Source: Bog-473 sp963824195 (GTDB lineage Bacteria; Actinomycetota; Acidimicrobiia; Acidimicrobiales; RAAP-2). From it: DNA of 64,000 bases. The notes below the pieces were generated by a model. That model saw only the letters and a list, made by a program, of their open reading frames with translations, searched no databases and was not told the origin of the DNA. Where the stretch lies: assembly GCA_963824195.1 (NCBI GenBank), contig CAWGOJ010000021.1:1-64000 (forward strand), read 5' to 3'. Of the stretch, positions 42,901-51,588 are shown piece by piece. A program made the translations under genes and the position numbers. Positions within the stretch are counted from its first letter, which is position 1; each line of letters starts with the position of its first letter.

Positions 42901-43598
42901 CCCGCGAAGTCGTCGGGGGCGATCTTGTTCGTGTGGATCTTGCGGATGAGGTCCTCGTAGGCCAGCACGAAGGAACGGAAGTCGAGCGTGTCCGCGTCCT
43001 TGATGCACGGCACGAGCAGCGTGCGGCTGCCGTCGCTCTTCTGCTGGTCCACGGCCAGCCCCAGCCCGACGTGCTTGTGGTGGATGACGCCGGGCTTCCC
43101 GGTGCCGTCGGCGTCCTCGACGAAGGCCGAGTTCAGTGCCGGCACATCACTGAGGGCCCGCACGACGGCGTAGCCGATCAGGTGCGTGAAGCTCACCTTG
43201 GCCCCCGTCGTCCGCGCCAACTGGTTGTTGAGGACCAGGCGGTTGACCTCGAGCAGGCGGGCGGGCACCGAGCGGACGCTCGTCGCCGTGGGCACGGTCA
43301 GGCTGGCCTCCATGTTGGCCACGATGCGCGAGGCGGCGCCCCGCAGGACGGTGGCCTGCTCGTCACCCGCCTCGGCGGCGGGGGTCGGAGCCGGGGCGGC
43401 GGCGGCCGGGGCGGCGGCCTGGGCCTGGGAGGGGGCCGCGGGCTGGGGGGCGGGAACGGGAGCGGGGCGGTAGTCGGCGAAGAACTCCCGCCAGCTGTCG
43501 CTGACCGAGGACGGGTCGGCCAGGAATCGGTCGTACATGTCGTCGACCAACCAGGCATTGGGCCCGAACGAGCCTCCCGCGCCACCGAACTGCGTCAT
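39906..43598 (-). CDS. kgd: Multifunctional 2-oxoglutarate decarboxylase/dehydrogenase E1 with E2 domain
   Basis: A 1230-residue TCA-cycle enzyme. The N-terminal helix FGPNAWLVDDMYDRF is the E1o recognition segment. An Ala/Pro linker follows (~46-78), then an E2 acyltransferase domain (~85-330) with the catalytic STYDHRIIQGAESG (His297). From ~360 on is the E1o domain: MGMAHRGRLNVLANIVGKSY, VINNQLGFTTAP and YRKHGHNEGDDPSYTQPLM. There is no lipoyl domain, as in actinobacterial Kgd/OdhA, which rely on another protein's lipoyl domain. It makes succinyl-CoA or succinic semialdehyde. It overlaps the NYN nuclease gene by 14 bases. Confidence 0.97.
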   Translation of the reverse strand: MTQFGGAGGSFGPNAWLVDDMYDRFLADPSSVSDSWREFFADYRPAPVPAPQPAAPSQAQAAAPAAAAPAPTPAAEAGDEQATVLRGAASRIVANMEASLTVPTATSVRSVPARLLEVNRLVLNNQLARTTGAKVSFTHLIGYAVVRALSDVPALNSAFVEDADGTGKPGVIHHKHVGLGLAVDQQKSDGSRTLLVPCIKDADTLDFRSFVLAYEDLIRKIHTNKIAPDDFAGTTVSLTNPGTLGTVQSVPRLMPGQGAIIGVGSLGYPAGYEAADPRVLAQLGLGKVVTLTSTYDHRIIQGAESGLFLARVAALLTGADGFYDALFESMGVPYEPVRWQPDNNAGVGTGEGEHQRLLKQVRVQALINMYRVRGHLIAHLDPLDAEPPHIHPELDPLTYGLTIWDLPRQFVADGLAGRETATLDDILHVLRDAYCRTLGIEYMHIQDPEQKRWIQQHVEGQPITLNLEEQRHILDRLNAAEVFERFLHTRYVGQKRFGLEGAESTIVLLDALLDAAAGSGVAEVVMGMAHRGRLNVLANIVGKSYKEIFEEFEGNLDPESVQGSGDVKYHKGARGVFRASAGEDLPITLASNPSHLEAVDPVVEGMTRAKQDRLSPPTDGTPAAAAEGSFGFPCMSVLVHGDAAFAGQGVVAETLNLSGLSGYRTGGTVHVVINNQLGFTTAPASARTSVYPTDVAKMVQSPIFHVNGDDPEACVRAARLAFAFRQTFHKDVVIDLVCYRKHGHNEGDDPSYTQPLMYQRIEAKRSVRKLYTETLVRRGDITLEEAESALDDFNTKLQVVLDEVRGEPSLAPTELPAPDAAPVDLPSGETGVAPEVLRALSSVVRSVPEGFTVHPKLERQFTQRDELVAGGHVDWALAEALAIGSLMYQGVNVRLTGQDTRRGTFSHRHAVLVDYSNGEEYVPLAHIRDGLRRIGADQLEPAGAMGNFTVRDSLLSEYAAVGFEYGYSVEAPEALVAWEAQFGDFANGAQIIIDNFLVAAENKWGQFAGLVMLLPHGYEGQGPEHSSSRFERFLSLSARGNMRVTIPSTSAQYFHLLRSQALSSPKRPLIVVTPKSMLRAHASRSTFADLESGSFRHVIDDDSIEDPSAVRRIVLCSGKVGHEAEQHRAELEPEEAARIALVWVEQIYPWPVELLTGIFERYSEATEIVWLQEEPENMGAWSFVHSRLHACLPDRLRLRHVSRPESASPAIGSAALHQLEQADLLRRAIG

Positions 43599-43659
43599 GG
43601 TTCAACCCTACCGGCGGCGGTCGGCCCCAGGAGTCGGGTTGGTAGCGTCTGCCCTGCCC

Positions 43660-44460
43660 ATGAGCTATCCGGCCGCCCTCCACGTCACCTCGCGGCCTGC
43701 CCCGGCACCGGGCGCCGTGACCGTGGTGTTCGTCCACGGGTCGCTCGACCGGGGGGAGAGCTTCCGGCGGGTGATGCGGCGGCTGCCCGAGCTCGCCACG
43801 CTGGCCTACGACCGCCGGGGGTACCAGGGCTCCCGGGGCGGGGGTGTGGTGGACCTGGGCGGCCACGTGCAGGATCTCCTCTCAATTGCCGACGAGGCGC
43901 GCTCGGAGGGGGGCGGCCCCGTGGTCGCCGTCGGCCACAGCCTCGGGGGCGATGTCGTGGTGGGCGCGGCACTGGCGGAGCCGGGAGCATTCGGCGCCAT
44001 CGGGGCCTACGAGCCCCCCATGCCGTGGCTCGGCTTCCGCCGCGACCGGTCCGGAGAGGCTCGCGCCTGGCCGGCCATGGCCGACGACCCCGGCGAGGAG
44101 GCCGAGCGCTTCTTCGCCCGGATGGTGGGCCCGGCGGCCTGGTCCCGCCTCACCGAGGCGGGACGGGCTGACCGACGCGCCGACGGTCCGGCCCTGGTGG
44201 CCGATCTGCGCAGCCTGCGCGGCGAGGGCCCGCCGTTCGACGTGACCGCGTTGGCCCTGCCGTCCGTGTTCGGCATGGGTGGGCCGACGACGTCGCCGCA
44301 TCACCGCGCCAGCGTGCTGTGGCTGGGCGAGCACGTCCCCGATGCGGTCGTCTACGAGATAGAGCGGGCCGAGCACGGCGCACACCTGTCGCACCCGGAT
44401 CACTTCGCCGAGCTGACCCGACTCGTGGTCGAGCGGGCGGGAGGCCCGGCAGGCCGTTAG
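43660..44460 (+). CDS. Alpha/beta-hydrolase
   Basis: A 266-residue serine hydrolase fold. VVFVHGSLDRGESFRRVMRR is the oxyanion HG region, the nucleophile elbow is VVAVGHSLGGDVVVG (Ser), and the catalytic His is in AEHGAHLSHPDHFAEL near the C terminus. ATG 43660 is the natural start. It is divergent from kgd and overlaps the convergent exporter gene by 4 bases. Substrate unknown. Confidence 0.88.
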   Translation: MSYPAALHVTSRPAPAPGAVTVVFVHGSLDRGESFRRVMRRLPELATLAYDRRGYQGSRGGGVVDLGGHVQDLLSIADEARSEGGGPVVAVGHSLGGDVVVGAALAEPGAFGAIGAYEPPMPWLGFRRDRSGEARAWPAMADDPGEEAERFFARMVGPAAWSRLTEAGRADRRADGPALVADLRSLRGEGPPFDVTALALPSVFGMGGPTTSPHHRASVLWLGEHVPDAVVYEIERAEHGAHLSHPDHFAELTRLVVERAGGPAGR

Positions 44461-45413
44461 GCCGAGGACAACGGCAGCCCGCCGTCCCCCATCGTGGAGG
44501 AGTGCGCGGAGGACGGGTGCTTGAGGCGCCGCGACAGCATCTCCTCGTACTCCACCCCCTTGCCCTCGCTCTTCATGCCGGTGACGAGCGGGGAGTTGGA
44601 GAGGAACACCGCGCCCATGAACATGACGAGCAGCGACACGGCCTCGAGCGGGCCGTAGGGTCCCGAGGTCCGCAGACTGTCGCCGTAGAGGGCGATGCCC
44701 AGGCAGATGCTGACGAGCGGGTCGACCAGCACCAGGGTCGACTGCGAGGCGGCCAGGGGCCCGGCGTGGAAGGCGTTCTGCGTCAGGAACAGGCCGAGCA
44801 GGCCGAAGGCGATGACGCCATAGGTCTGCCAGTGCTCGAACATGGTCACCCAGTCGTTCGCCGCGAAGTTGCTCACGACCTTGATGAGGGCGGCGGTGAA
44901 CGCGAAGGCGATGGCCGCCGCGCTGCCGAACATCGCCGCCTTCCACCAGCGGGGGCCCCACCGCGTGGCCACCACGGTGAGAACGATGAGGAACGTGGCG
45001 CTGCCGCCTACGACGATCCAACCCAAGTTGGTCGGCGTCTCGTCGCCGCCGCCGGGTGCGGCGAAATAAAGGAATCCCGAGAGCCCGAACGCGATGGCCG
45101 AGGCTCCGATCCACTCGCGTGCCGAGATGGAGAAGCGGAAGTACGTCCCGAGGATGGCGACGAGGAACAGCAGCTCCATGGTCAGGATGGGTTGAACGAC
45201 CGAGAGGCGCCCGATGTGCAGCGCGAACGACTGCAACAAGAAGGAGCAGATCATGAAGCCGAAGCCCAGGAGCCAGACGCCCCGCCGGATGGCGTGGGCC
45301 ATGAGGCTGAGCCGCATCGTCGACTCTTCCGGGGCGTCCTCGACACCCATGCGCTGGAACACACTGGTCAGCGCATTCGAAAGTGCCGCTGCGACCGCAA
45401 GGACATAGACCAT
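44457..45413 (-). CDS. DMT-family (EamA-like) transporter
   Basis: A 318-residue membrane protein with 9-10 helices in two EamA-type halves: VYVLAVAAALSNALTSVFQR at the N terminus, TMELLFLVAILGTYFRFSIS and LVLVDPLVSICLGIALYGDS. The C-terminal ~45 residues are cytoplasmic. DMT exporters move small metabolites; the substrate is unknown. It is divergent from the peptide transporter operon, with 294 bases between them. Confidence 0.85.
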   Translation of the reverse strand: MVYVLAVAAALSNALTSVFQRMGVEDAPEESTMRLSLMAHAIRRGVWLLGFGFMICSFLLQSFALHIGRLSVVQPILTMELLFLVAILGTYFRFSISAREWIGASAIAFGLSGFLYFAAPGGGDETPTNLGWIVVGGSATFLIVLTVVATRWGPRWWKAAMFGSAAAIAFAFTAALIKVVSNFAANDWVTMFEHWQTYGVIAFGLLGLFLTQNAFHAGPLAASQSTLVLVDPLVSICLGIALYGDSLRTSGPYGPLEAVSLLVMFMGAVFLSNSPLVTGMKSEGKGVEYEEMLSRRLKHPSSAHSSTMGDGGLPLSSA

Positions 45414-45707
45414 CGCCTTGGTCAGAATCTACCTGCCGGCTGTCACGGATCACGCAGTCGGCTCTCAGCTGGCCCCCAGATTTGCCTACCTGCGTCCGAT
45501 ACTCCATCAGACGCAGGATTCATGTGCCAGGGACCGCTACGCACCGGATCGGGTCTCTCTCCGGCGCGTTCCTGCAGAAATTCCCGAGGATATGACCAAA
45601 AAAAATGTGGCAATTGGGTTACGTTTACGAGCAATCTTCCGACATTGAGGTGGAGGAAGGGCGGGGGTACGGCCGTCACCGGGGCGGTCGACGAACAAGG
45701 GAGCGCT

Positions 45708-47456
45708 ATGGGACTGAAGGGGTTGTTGAAGAGGTCGGCCTTTGCCGCCCTGGCGGCGGGGGCTCTGAGCCTGTCCGTTGTGGCCATCACGCCGTCGGCC
45801 AGCGGGGCGTCGACGAAGGCATCCTCGTCCTCGGGCGGGACCGCCACCATGGCACTCGACGAGAACCTGGCCGGGTTCAACATCAACACCTCGGCCGCCT
45901 CGGAGTTCGTCCTGCAGGAGATCATGAACATGGTGTGGCCGCAGGCTTTCATCGTGAACAGCAAGCTCCAGCCGGTCATCAACAACCAGCTCCTCGAGAG
46001 CGCGGTGCAGACCAGCGACAGCCCCCAGACCATCGTCTACACGCTGAACCCCAAGGCCGTGTGGTCGGACGGGACGCCGATCACGGCCGACGACTTCATC
46101 TACAACTGGCAGGCCCAGAGCGGCAACCCCGCCTACACCGACGTCGGCGGCAAGCCCTATGACGACGCCTCCACCTCCGGCTACAACCAGGTCCAGTCGG
46201 TCGTCGGCTCCAACCCCTCGGGTGGCGCCGCCTGCGCACCGGGCAGCACGGCCGACCGCAACGTCGGCCTGTGCCCGAACGGCCGCACCGTCACGGTGAC
46301 CTTCAAGCCGTCCTTCACGGACTGGCGGAGCATCTTCACCGACATCGTCCCGGCGCACATCGCCCGCACCGTCGGATGGAACACCGGCTTCGTGGGCCCG
46401 ACCCAGGCCATCTCGGGCAGCTGGTACACGATCTCGAGCTACAACGAGAACCAGTCCCTGGTCCTCACACGGAACCCCACCTACTGGGGCACGCCCGGCA
46501 AGCTCGACAAGATCGTCTTCCAGTTCTTCTCGGACGACAGCCAGCTGGTGCCGGCCCTGCAGAACAAGGAGATCAACATCTTCAACCCGTCGACGGTGAA
46601 CCTCTCGATCGTGCAGACGGCGAACCAGGTGCCGAACACGACCAAGGTGACGCTGCCCGGCCTGGAGTTCGAGCACTTCGACTTCAACCAGGCCGACCCG
46701 TACCTGGCCAAGGTCCAGGTCCGTGAGGCCATCGCCCACGGCGTGAACCGCCAGACGATCATCAACCGCACGGTGGGTGAGATCGCCAAGGGCATCACCC
46801 CGCTCGGCAGCCGCATGCTGATGCCGACCCAGAAGGGTTACAAGGGCACGAGCTACGCCTACAGCCCGAGCACGTCGGCCAACCTGCTGAAGGAGCTGGG
46901 CTTCAAGAAGGCCTCGGACGGCTACTTCCAGCCCAACTACGGGCCGCAGAAGGGTCAGGACCTGACGTTCACGATCCAGTCGACGTCGGGCAACAGCATC
47001 CGGGCCCAGACGGAGGAGCTGTTCCAGGCCCAGATGAAGGCGATCGGGATCAAGATCAACATCCAGAACTACGACGCCACAACGTTCTTCGGGACCAACC
47101 TGCCGACCGGCACCTACCAGATCGGCGAGTTCGCCTGGGTCAGCACGCCGTTCGTGTCGGGCAACCAGCCCATCTACTGCTCCTACACGAGCACTCAGTG
47201 CGGTGAGAACTGGACCCACTCGGCCAACTCCGAGGTGGACTCGTTGATGAGCCAGGGCTCGGCGGCCCCGAGCGCGTCGCAGGAGACCACGAACTACAAC
47301 AAGGCCGACGCCATCCTGTGGCAGAACATGGTCACGCTGCCCCTGTACCAGAAGCCCCAATTCTGGGCCTGGTCCAACAACCTCAAGGGCGTGCTCCCCA
47401 ACACCTCGAGCGTCGGCGTCACCTGGAACGCCGAGGACTGGTCTATCAGCGGCTAG
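45708..47456 (+). CDS. ABC transporter substrate-binding protein, family 5 (peptide/Opp type)
   Basis: A 582-residue secreted binding protein. ATG 45708 with AAGGGAG just upstream is followed by a Sec signal (KRSAFAALAAGALSLSVVAI, cleaved near ASGAST), with no lipobox, unusual for a Gram-positive binding protein. The mature part has the SBP family 5 landmarks NPKAVWSDGTPITADDFIYN and VREAIAHGVNRQTIINRTVG. It would deliver an oligopeptide or similar ligand to the permeases encoded next. The hairpin at 47474-47512 between it and the permease gene fits the usual higher expression of binding proteins. Confidence 0.92.
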   Translation: MGLKGLLKRSAFAALAAGALSLSVVAITPSASGASTKASSSSGGTATMALDENLAGFNINTSAASEFVLQEIMNMVWPQAFIVNSKLQPVINNQLLESAVQTSDSPQTIVYTLNPKAVWSDGTPITADDFIYNWQAQSGNPAYTDVGGKPYDDASTSGYNQVQSVVGSNPSGGAACAPGSTADRNVGLCPNGRTVTVTFKPSFTDWRSIFTDIVPAHIARTVGWNTGFVGPTQAISGSWYTISSYNENQSLVLTRNPTYWGTPGKLDKIVFQFFSDDSQLVPALQNKEINIFNPSTVNLSIVQTANQVPNTTKVTLPGLEFEHFDFNQADPYLAKVQVREAIAHGVNRQTIINRTVGEIAKGITPLGSRMLMPTQKGYKGTSYAYSPSTSANLLKELGFKKASDGYFQPNYGPQKGQDLTFTIQSTSGNSIRAQTEELFQAQMKAIGIKINIQNYDATTFFGTNLPTGTYQIGEFAWVSTPFVSGNQPIYCSYTSTQCGENWTHSANSEVDSLMSQGSAAPSASQETTNYNKADAILWQNMVTLPLYQKPQFWAWSNNLKGVLPNTSSVGVTWNAEDWSISG

Positions 47457-47473
47457 TTCGGCGCGACTGGACG

Positions 47474-47512
47474 CGAGGGAGGGGTCGGCCGTCACGGTCG
47501 GCCCCTCCCTCG
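47474..47512 (+). terminator. Intercistronic hairpin in the peptide transporter operon
   Basis: Perfect 11-bp arms CGAGGGAGGGG (47474-47484) and CCCCTCCCTCG (47502-47512) enclose a loop that can itself pair, 17 bases after the binding-protein stop. No clear T-run follows. It may act as a partial terminator or protect the upstream mRNA. Confidence 0.55.
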
Positions 47513-47538
47513 ACTTTCCCTGACCCTAGAATCCCTCC

Positions 47539-48516
47539 ATGTTCGCCTACGTCATTAGGCGTTTGCTGATCAGCATCGTCGTGCTGTTCTTCGCGACGAT
47601 CTTCGTCTTTGTCCTCGTCGCTAGCTCGGGCAACCCCCTGGCGCTGCTGCGGACCAATCCACACATCCCCCGCTCGACCATCGTGGCGAGGGAGAACCTG
47701 CTCCATCTCAACGACCCCCTGTGGCAGCGCTACTGGATCTGGTTCAGCGGCGCGATCCACGGGAACCTCGGTACCACTATCAACGGCCAGGACGTGGCAT
47801 CCGAAGCGATGTCCCACCTGTTCGTGACCCTCCGTATGGTGATCATCGCCACCGTCATCGCGGTGTTCGTCGCGATCTTCATGGGTGTCCTGGCCGCGGT
47901 GCGCCAGAACAAGGTCACCGACCACGCGATCACAGTGACCAACTTCGTCCTGCTGGCCACGCCGGTCTTCGTGCTGGGCCTCGCGCTCAAGGAGTTCGTG
48001 GCGATCCCGATCAACCAGCACCTGAACACGATCGTCTTCTACACCGACGGGGAGCAGAGCCCCACACTGAGCGGGTCGTTCTTCAGTCGATTGCCCGACT
48101 ACGCCGAGCACACCGCGCTGCCGGTCCTGTGCCTGATCCTCGTCTCGTACTCGTCCTGGGCGATCTATCAGCGCTCGTCGATGATCGAGACCCTCGACGC
48201 CGACCACGTCCGGCTGGCCCGCGCCAAAGGTCTGAGTCAGCGCCGGGTGCTCATCCGCCACGTGCTTCGCAACGCCCTCATCCCGGTCACGACCGTTGTC
48301 GCGCTGGACTTCGCCGCCGTGCTCGGCGGCGCCATCATCACCGAGATCGTCTTCGGGTGGCAGGGGCTGGGACAGTGGTACCTGAGCGGCGTCACCAACC
48401 TCGACACGAACGTGATGCTGGCCTACCTCCTCATCACGGCCACCTTCGTGATCCTCTTCAACCTCGCCGCCGACATCCTCTACGGCGTGCTGGACCCGAG
48501 GATCCGCTATGCCTGA
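47539..48516 (+). CDS. Peptide ABC transporter permease (OppB/DppB type)
   Basis: A 325-residue permease with about 6 membrane helices. FAYVIRRLLISIVVLFFATI is the first helix, and the EAA-type loop for the ATPases is ARAKGLSQRRVLIRHVLRNA near residues 230-249, with VLGGAIITEIVFGWQGLGQW after it. This is the OppB/DppB pattern. It overlaps the next permease gene by 8 bases. It works with the binding protein, the second permease and two ATPases. Confidence 0.94.
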   Translation: MFAYVIRRLLISIVVLFFATIFVFVLVASSGNPLALLRTNPHIPRSTIVARENLLHLNDPLWQRYWIWFSGAIHGNLGTTINGQDVASEAMSHLFVTLRMVIIATVIAVFVAIFMGVLAAVRQNKVTDHAITVTNFVLLATPVFVLGLALKEFVAIPINQHLNTIVFYTDGEQSPTLSGSFFSRLPDYAEHTALPVLCLILVSYSSWAIYQRSSMIETLDADHVRLARAKGLSQRRVLIRHVLRNALIPVTTVVALDFAAVLGGAIITEIVFGWQGLGQWYLSGVTNLDTNVMLAYLLITATFVILFNLAADILYGVLDPRIRYA

Positions 48517-49510
48517 ACCGCTGGCGCAGGAGAACTTCGTGATCCAGACGCCGGAGCAGGTCGGCACGGTCGAGGCCGGTAGCCACACGCTGGCGGGGGT
48601 CGGTGCGGGCGTCGAGCTCTCGGCCGGTGACGCCCACGGTCTCTCGGGGGAGTCCAAGAGCCAGTCCCGCATCGTCCTCAACCGGTTCTTCCACCAGCGG
48701 CTGGCCATGATCGGGCTCTGCACCTTCGCCCTGCTGGGCATCGCCTCGGTGGTCGTCGGCCACTTCTGGCAGTACAGCTACACCACCATCACCAACAACC
48801 TCAACGACCCCCCGTCGTGGACCAACCCCTTCGGCACCAACGCCATCGGCAACGACATGTTCGCCCAGGTCATGGCCGGAGTCGAGAAGGACATACAGAT
48901 CGCCCTGACGGTGGCCGCGATGGCCACGATCATCGGGGTGACGGTGGGTGCCATCGCCGGCTTCTACCGCGGCTGGGTCGACTCCCTGCTCATGCGCTTC
49001 GTCGACCTGGTGCTGGTGCTGCCGGTGCTGGCCGTCCTGATCGTGCTGGCCAACAAGCTGTCCAAGGAGTCGGACAACTGGCTGGGCCTGGCGATCATCA
49101 TCGGCCTGCTGTCCTGGACCTACGTGGCCCGCCTCGTGCGGGCGGACTTCCTCTCACTGCGCGAGCGCGACTTCGTCGAGGCGTCACGGGCGCTCGGCGC
49201 CACGAACCGTCGCATCATCGTCAAGCACATGCTGCCCAACGCGGTGGGTCCCATCATCGTCAACGCGACGCTCACCGTGGGGCTGAGCATCATCTTCGAA
49301 TCCACGCTGTCGTTCCTCGGGCTCGGTGTCCAGCCGCCCAACGTCTCGCTGGGGCTGCTGGTCGACCAGGGCCAGGACTCGGCGACCACCGAATGGTGGC
49401 TCTTCGTGTTCCCCGTCGTCTTCCTCATCATCCTGATCCTCTCCATCTTCCTCATCGGCGACGGTCTGCGCGAGGCGTTCGACCCCAAGAAGAGCCGGGT
49501 CAGGGCCTGA
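48509..49510 (+). CDS. Peptide ABC transporter permease (OppC/DppC type)
   Basis: A 333-residue permease with an N-terminal ~50-residue cytoplasmic segment, then LAMIGLCTFALLGIASVVVG as the first helix. GTNAIGNDMFAQVMAGVEKD is the usual OppC loop after helix 1, and the EAA-type loop is VEASRALGATNRRIIVKHML. Starts with ATG 48509 inside the upstream gene and is followed immediately by the ATPase gene (stop and start adjacent). Confidence 0.94.
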   Translation: MPEPLAQENFVIQTPEQVGTVEAGSHTLAGVGAGVELSAGDAHGLSGESKSQSRIVLNRFFHQRLAMIGLCTFALLGIASVVVGHFWQYSYTTITNNLNDPPSWTNPFGTNAIGNDMFAQVMAGVEKDIQIALTVAAMATIIGVTVGAIAGFYRGWVDSLLMRFVDLVLVLPVLAVLIVLANKLSKESDNWLGLAIIIGLLSWTYVARLVRADFLSLRERDFVEASRALGATNRRIIVKHMLPNAVGPIIVNATLTVGLSIIFESTLSFLGLGVQPPNVSLGLLVDQGQDSATTEWWLFVFPVVFLIILILSIFLIGDGLREAFDPKKSRVRA

Positions 49511-50557
49511 GTGACCGAGCCGTCCCTGCAGGTCGAGCGTCTGGAGGTCGACTTCCCGACCAAGGACGGCGTCGTCCACGCCGTGCGGGGCGTGGACTTC
49601 ACACTGGCGCCGGGCGAGGTCGTGGGCATTGTCGGCGAGTCGGGATCGGGCAAGTCCGTGACCGCGTTGGCGAGCATGGGCCTCCTCCCCAAGAGCGCGG
49701 ACGTGCGCGGCTCCATCCGCTTCCAGGGCCGTGAGCTCCTGGGCCTGAAGGAGAAGCAGCTGACCAAGATACGCGGCACCGGCATCGCCATGATCTTCCA
49801 GGACCCCATGACCTCGCTGAACCCCGTCTACACGATTGGCTGGCAGATCACGGAGGCGATCCTCGCCCACCAGGACATCTCGAAGGACGCCGCGAAGGAG
49901 CGTGCCATTGAGCTCCTGGCGAAGGTCGGCATCCCGAACCCCGCGGAGCGCGTCGACAACTACCCGCATGAGTTCTCCGGTGGCATGCGGCAGCGGGCCG
50001 TCATCGCCATCGCGATGGCCAACGACCCCGAGGTGATCCTGGCGGACGAGCCGACCACCGCACTCGACGTGACCGTGCAGGCCCAGGTGCTCGCCTCGTT
50101 GAAGACGGCCCTCACGGAGACGGGGGCCGCGCTCCTCCTCATCACCCACGATCTCGGTGTCATCGCCGGGTTGGCCGACCGCGTCCTCGTCATGTACGCG
50201 GGCCGGCTCGTGGAGATCGGAACGGCCGAGGACATCTTCTACAAGCCGTCCATGCCCTACACACTCGGCCTGCTGGGCTCGCTCCCCCGTCTCGACAGTG
50301 ACGGCACCGAGCGCCTGCGCCAGATCCCCGGGTCGCCTCCCTCCATGCTCGGCGACCGCACCGGGTGCCCCTTCGCCCCCCGCTGCCCGCTGGCAGCTGA
50401 GATTTGCACGACCACTGAGCCCGAGCTCGTGGTCGTGCCGTCGGTCACCTCAGAGCCGGGCGGCCACCAGGCGGCCTGCCACTTCGCCGAGGAGGTGGGG
50501 CGCGGAGACCACGGCGGGGTCTTCTCCGACGGCGTCGTGGACGACGTCGTGGCATGA
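49511..50557 (+). CDS. Peptide ABC transporter ATPase (OppD/DppD type)
   Basis: A 348-residue ATPase with Walker A GESGSGKSVTA, Q-loop MIFQDPMTSLNPVYTI, signature EFSGGMRQRAVIAIAMA, Walker B VILADEPTTALDVTVQ and switch His in LLITHDLGVIAG. The C-terminal oligopeptide-ATPase extension has clustered Cys (GCPFAPRCPLAAEIC, later AACHFA). GTG start. It overlaps the next ATPase gene by 4 bases. Confidence 0.96.
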   Translation: MTEPSLQVERLEVDFPTKDGVVHAVRGVDFTLAPGEVVGIVGESGSGKSVTALASMGLLPKSADVRGSIRFQGRELLGLKEKQLTKIRGTGIAMIFQDPMTSLNPVYTIGWQITEAILAHQDISKDAAKERAIELLAKVGIPNPAERVDNYPHEFSGGMRQRAVIAIAMANDPEVILADEPTTALDVTVQAQVLASLKTALTETGAALLLITHDLGVIAGLADRVLVMYAGRLVEIGTAEDIFYKPSMPYTLGLLGSLPRLDSDGTERLRQIPGSPPSMLGDRTGCPFAPRCPLAAEICTTTEPELVVVPSVTSEPGGHQAACHFAEEVGRGDHGGVFSDGVVDDVVA

Positions 50558-51588
50558 CCGTCTCCGAGGTCGGCACGACCGCGACCACGCCGGCATCTTC
50601 GCCCCCGCTCCTCGAGGTCACGGACCTCGTGAAGCACTTCCCGCTGCGGGGCGGCACGTTCGTGCGGCACCGGGTCGGTGTCGTGCACGCGGTCTGCGGC
50701 GTGTCCTTCAGCATCGCCCCCGGCGAGACACTCGGCCTCGTGGGCGAGTCAGGGTGCGGCAAGTCGACCACGGGCCGCTCGGTGCTGCAGCTGATCACGC
50801 CGACGTCTGGCTCGGTGAAGTTCGACGGGGAGGAGCTGACGAGGCTCGACTCGGGGGACATGCGGCGCATGCGGCGGCACATCCAGGTCGTCTTCCAGGA
50901 CCCCTTCGCGTCGCTGGACCCGCGGCTCCCCGTCGGTGAGGCCATCGCGGAGCCGCTCTACATCCACGGCATCCACGACCGGACTGCGGTGCAGCGCCGG
51001 GTGGCGGAAATGCTCAAGCTGGTCGGGCTCGAGCCCTACCACGCCAACCGCTACCCCAACGAGTTCTCCGGTGGACAGCGCCAGCGCATCGGCATCGCCA
51101 GGGCCCTGGTGCTGCAGCCCAAGCTGCTGGTGCTGGACGAGCCCGTGTCGGCGCTCGACGTCTCGATCCAAGCGGGTGTGGTCAACCTGCTCGACGACCT
51201 GCAAAAGGAGCTGGGCGTGGCTTTCCTCTTCATCGCCCACGACCTGTCCGTGGTCCGGCACATCTCCGACCGGGTGGCCGTCATGTACCTGGGCAAGATC
51301 GTCGAGATCGGCGACCGCAAGAACGTCTACGAGCGCCCCGCCCACCCGTACACCCAGGCGCTCCTCTCCGCCGTGCCCATCCCTGACCCCAGGGCGGAGC
51401 GGGCCCGCCAGCACATCGTCCTCGAGGGCGACGTGCCCAGCCCCCAGTCACCGCCCTCGGGCTGCCGCTTCCGCACCCGCTGCTGGAAGGCCCAGGAGAT
51501 CTGCGCCACGGAGGAGCCCGCGCTCATCGACCGGGGCCAGGGTCACCCCGTCGCCTGCCATTTCGCCGAGGTGACCACGGTCGTCTGA
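50554..51588 (+). CDS. Peptide ABC transporter ATPase (OppF/DppF type)
   Basis: A 344-residue ATPase: Walker A GESGCGKSTTGR, Q-loop VVFQDPFASLDPRLPVG, signature EFSGGQRQRIGIARALV, Walker B LLVLDEPVSALDVSIQ, and the C-terminal Cys motif GCRFRTRCWKAQEIC. It starts with ATG 50554 overlapping oppD by ATGA. Its 3' end overlaps the convergent RNase HII frame by 141 bases. Confidence 0.96.
   Translation: MTVSEVGTTATTPASSPPLLEVTDLVKHFPLRGGTFVRHRVGVVHAVCGVSFSIAPGETLGLVGESGCGKSTTGRSVLQLITPTSGSVKFDGEELTRLDSGDMRRMRRHIQVVFQDPFASLDPRLPVGEAIAEPLYIHGIHDRTAVQRRVAEMLKLVGLEPYHANRYPNEFSGGQRQRIGIARALVLQPKLLVLDEPVSALDVSIQAGVVNLLDDLQKELGVAFLFIAHDLSVVRHISDRVAVMYLGKIVEIGDRKNVYERPAHPYTQALLSAVPIPDPRAERARQHIVLEGDVPSPQSPPSGCRFRTRCWKAQEICATEEPALIDRGQGHPVACHFAEVTTVV

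Noticed and set aside
39948..44171. Very long plus-strand open frame (1407 codons) opposite kgd and the nuclease gene
   Set aside because: It is the antisense of a clearly conserved gene; composition is Arg/Gly/His-rich with no motifs. High-GC DNA makes such frames by chance.
44319..45707. Upstream extension of the substrate-binding-protein frame
   Set aside because: It runs antisense to the exporter gene; the signal peptide and Shine-Dalgarno fix the start at 45708.
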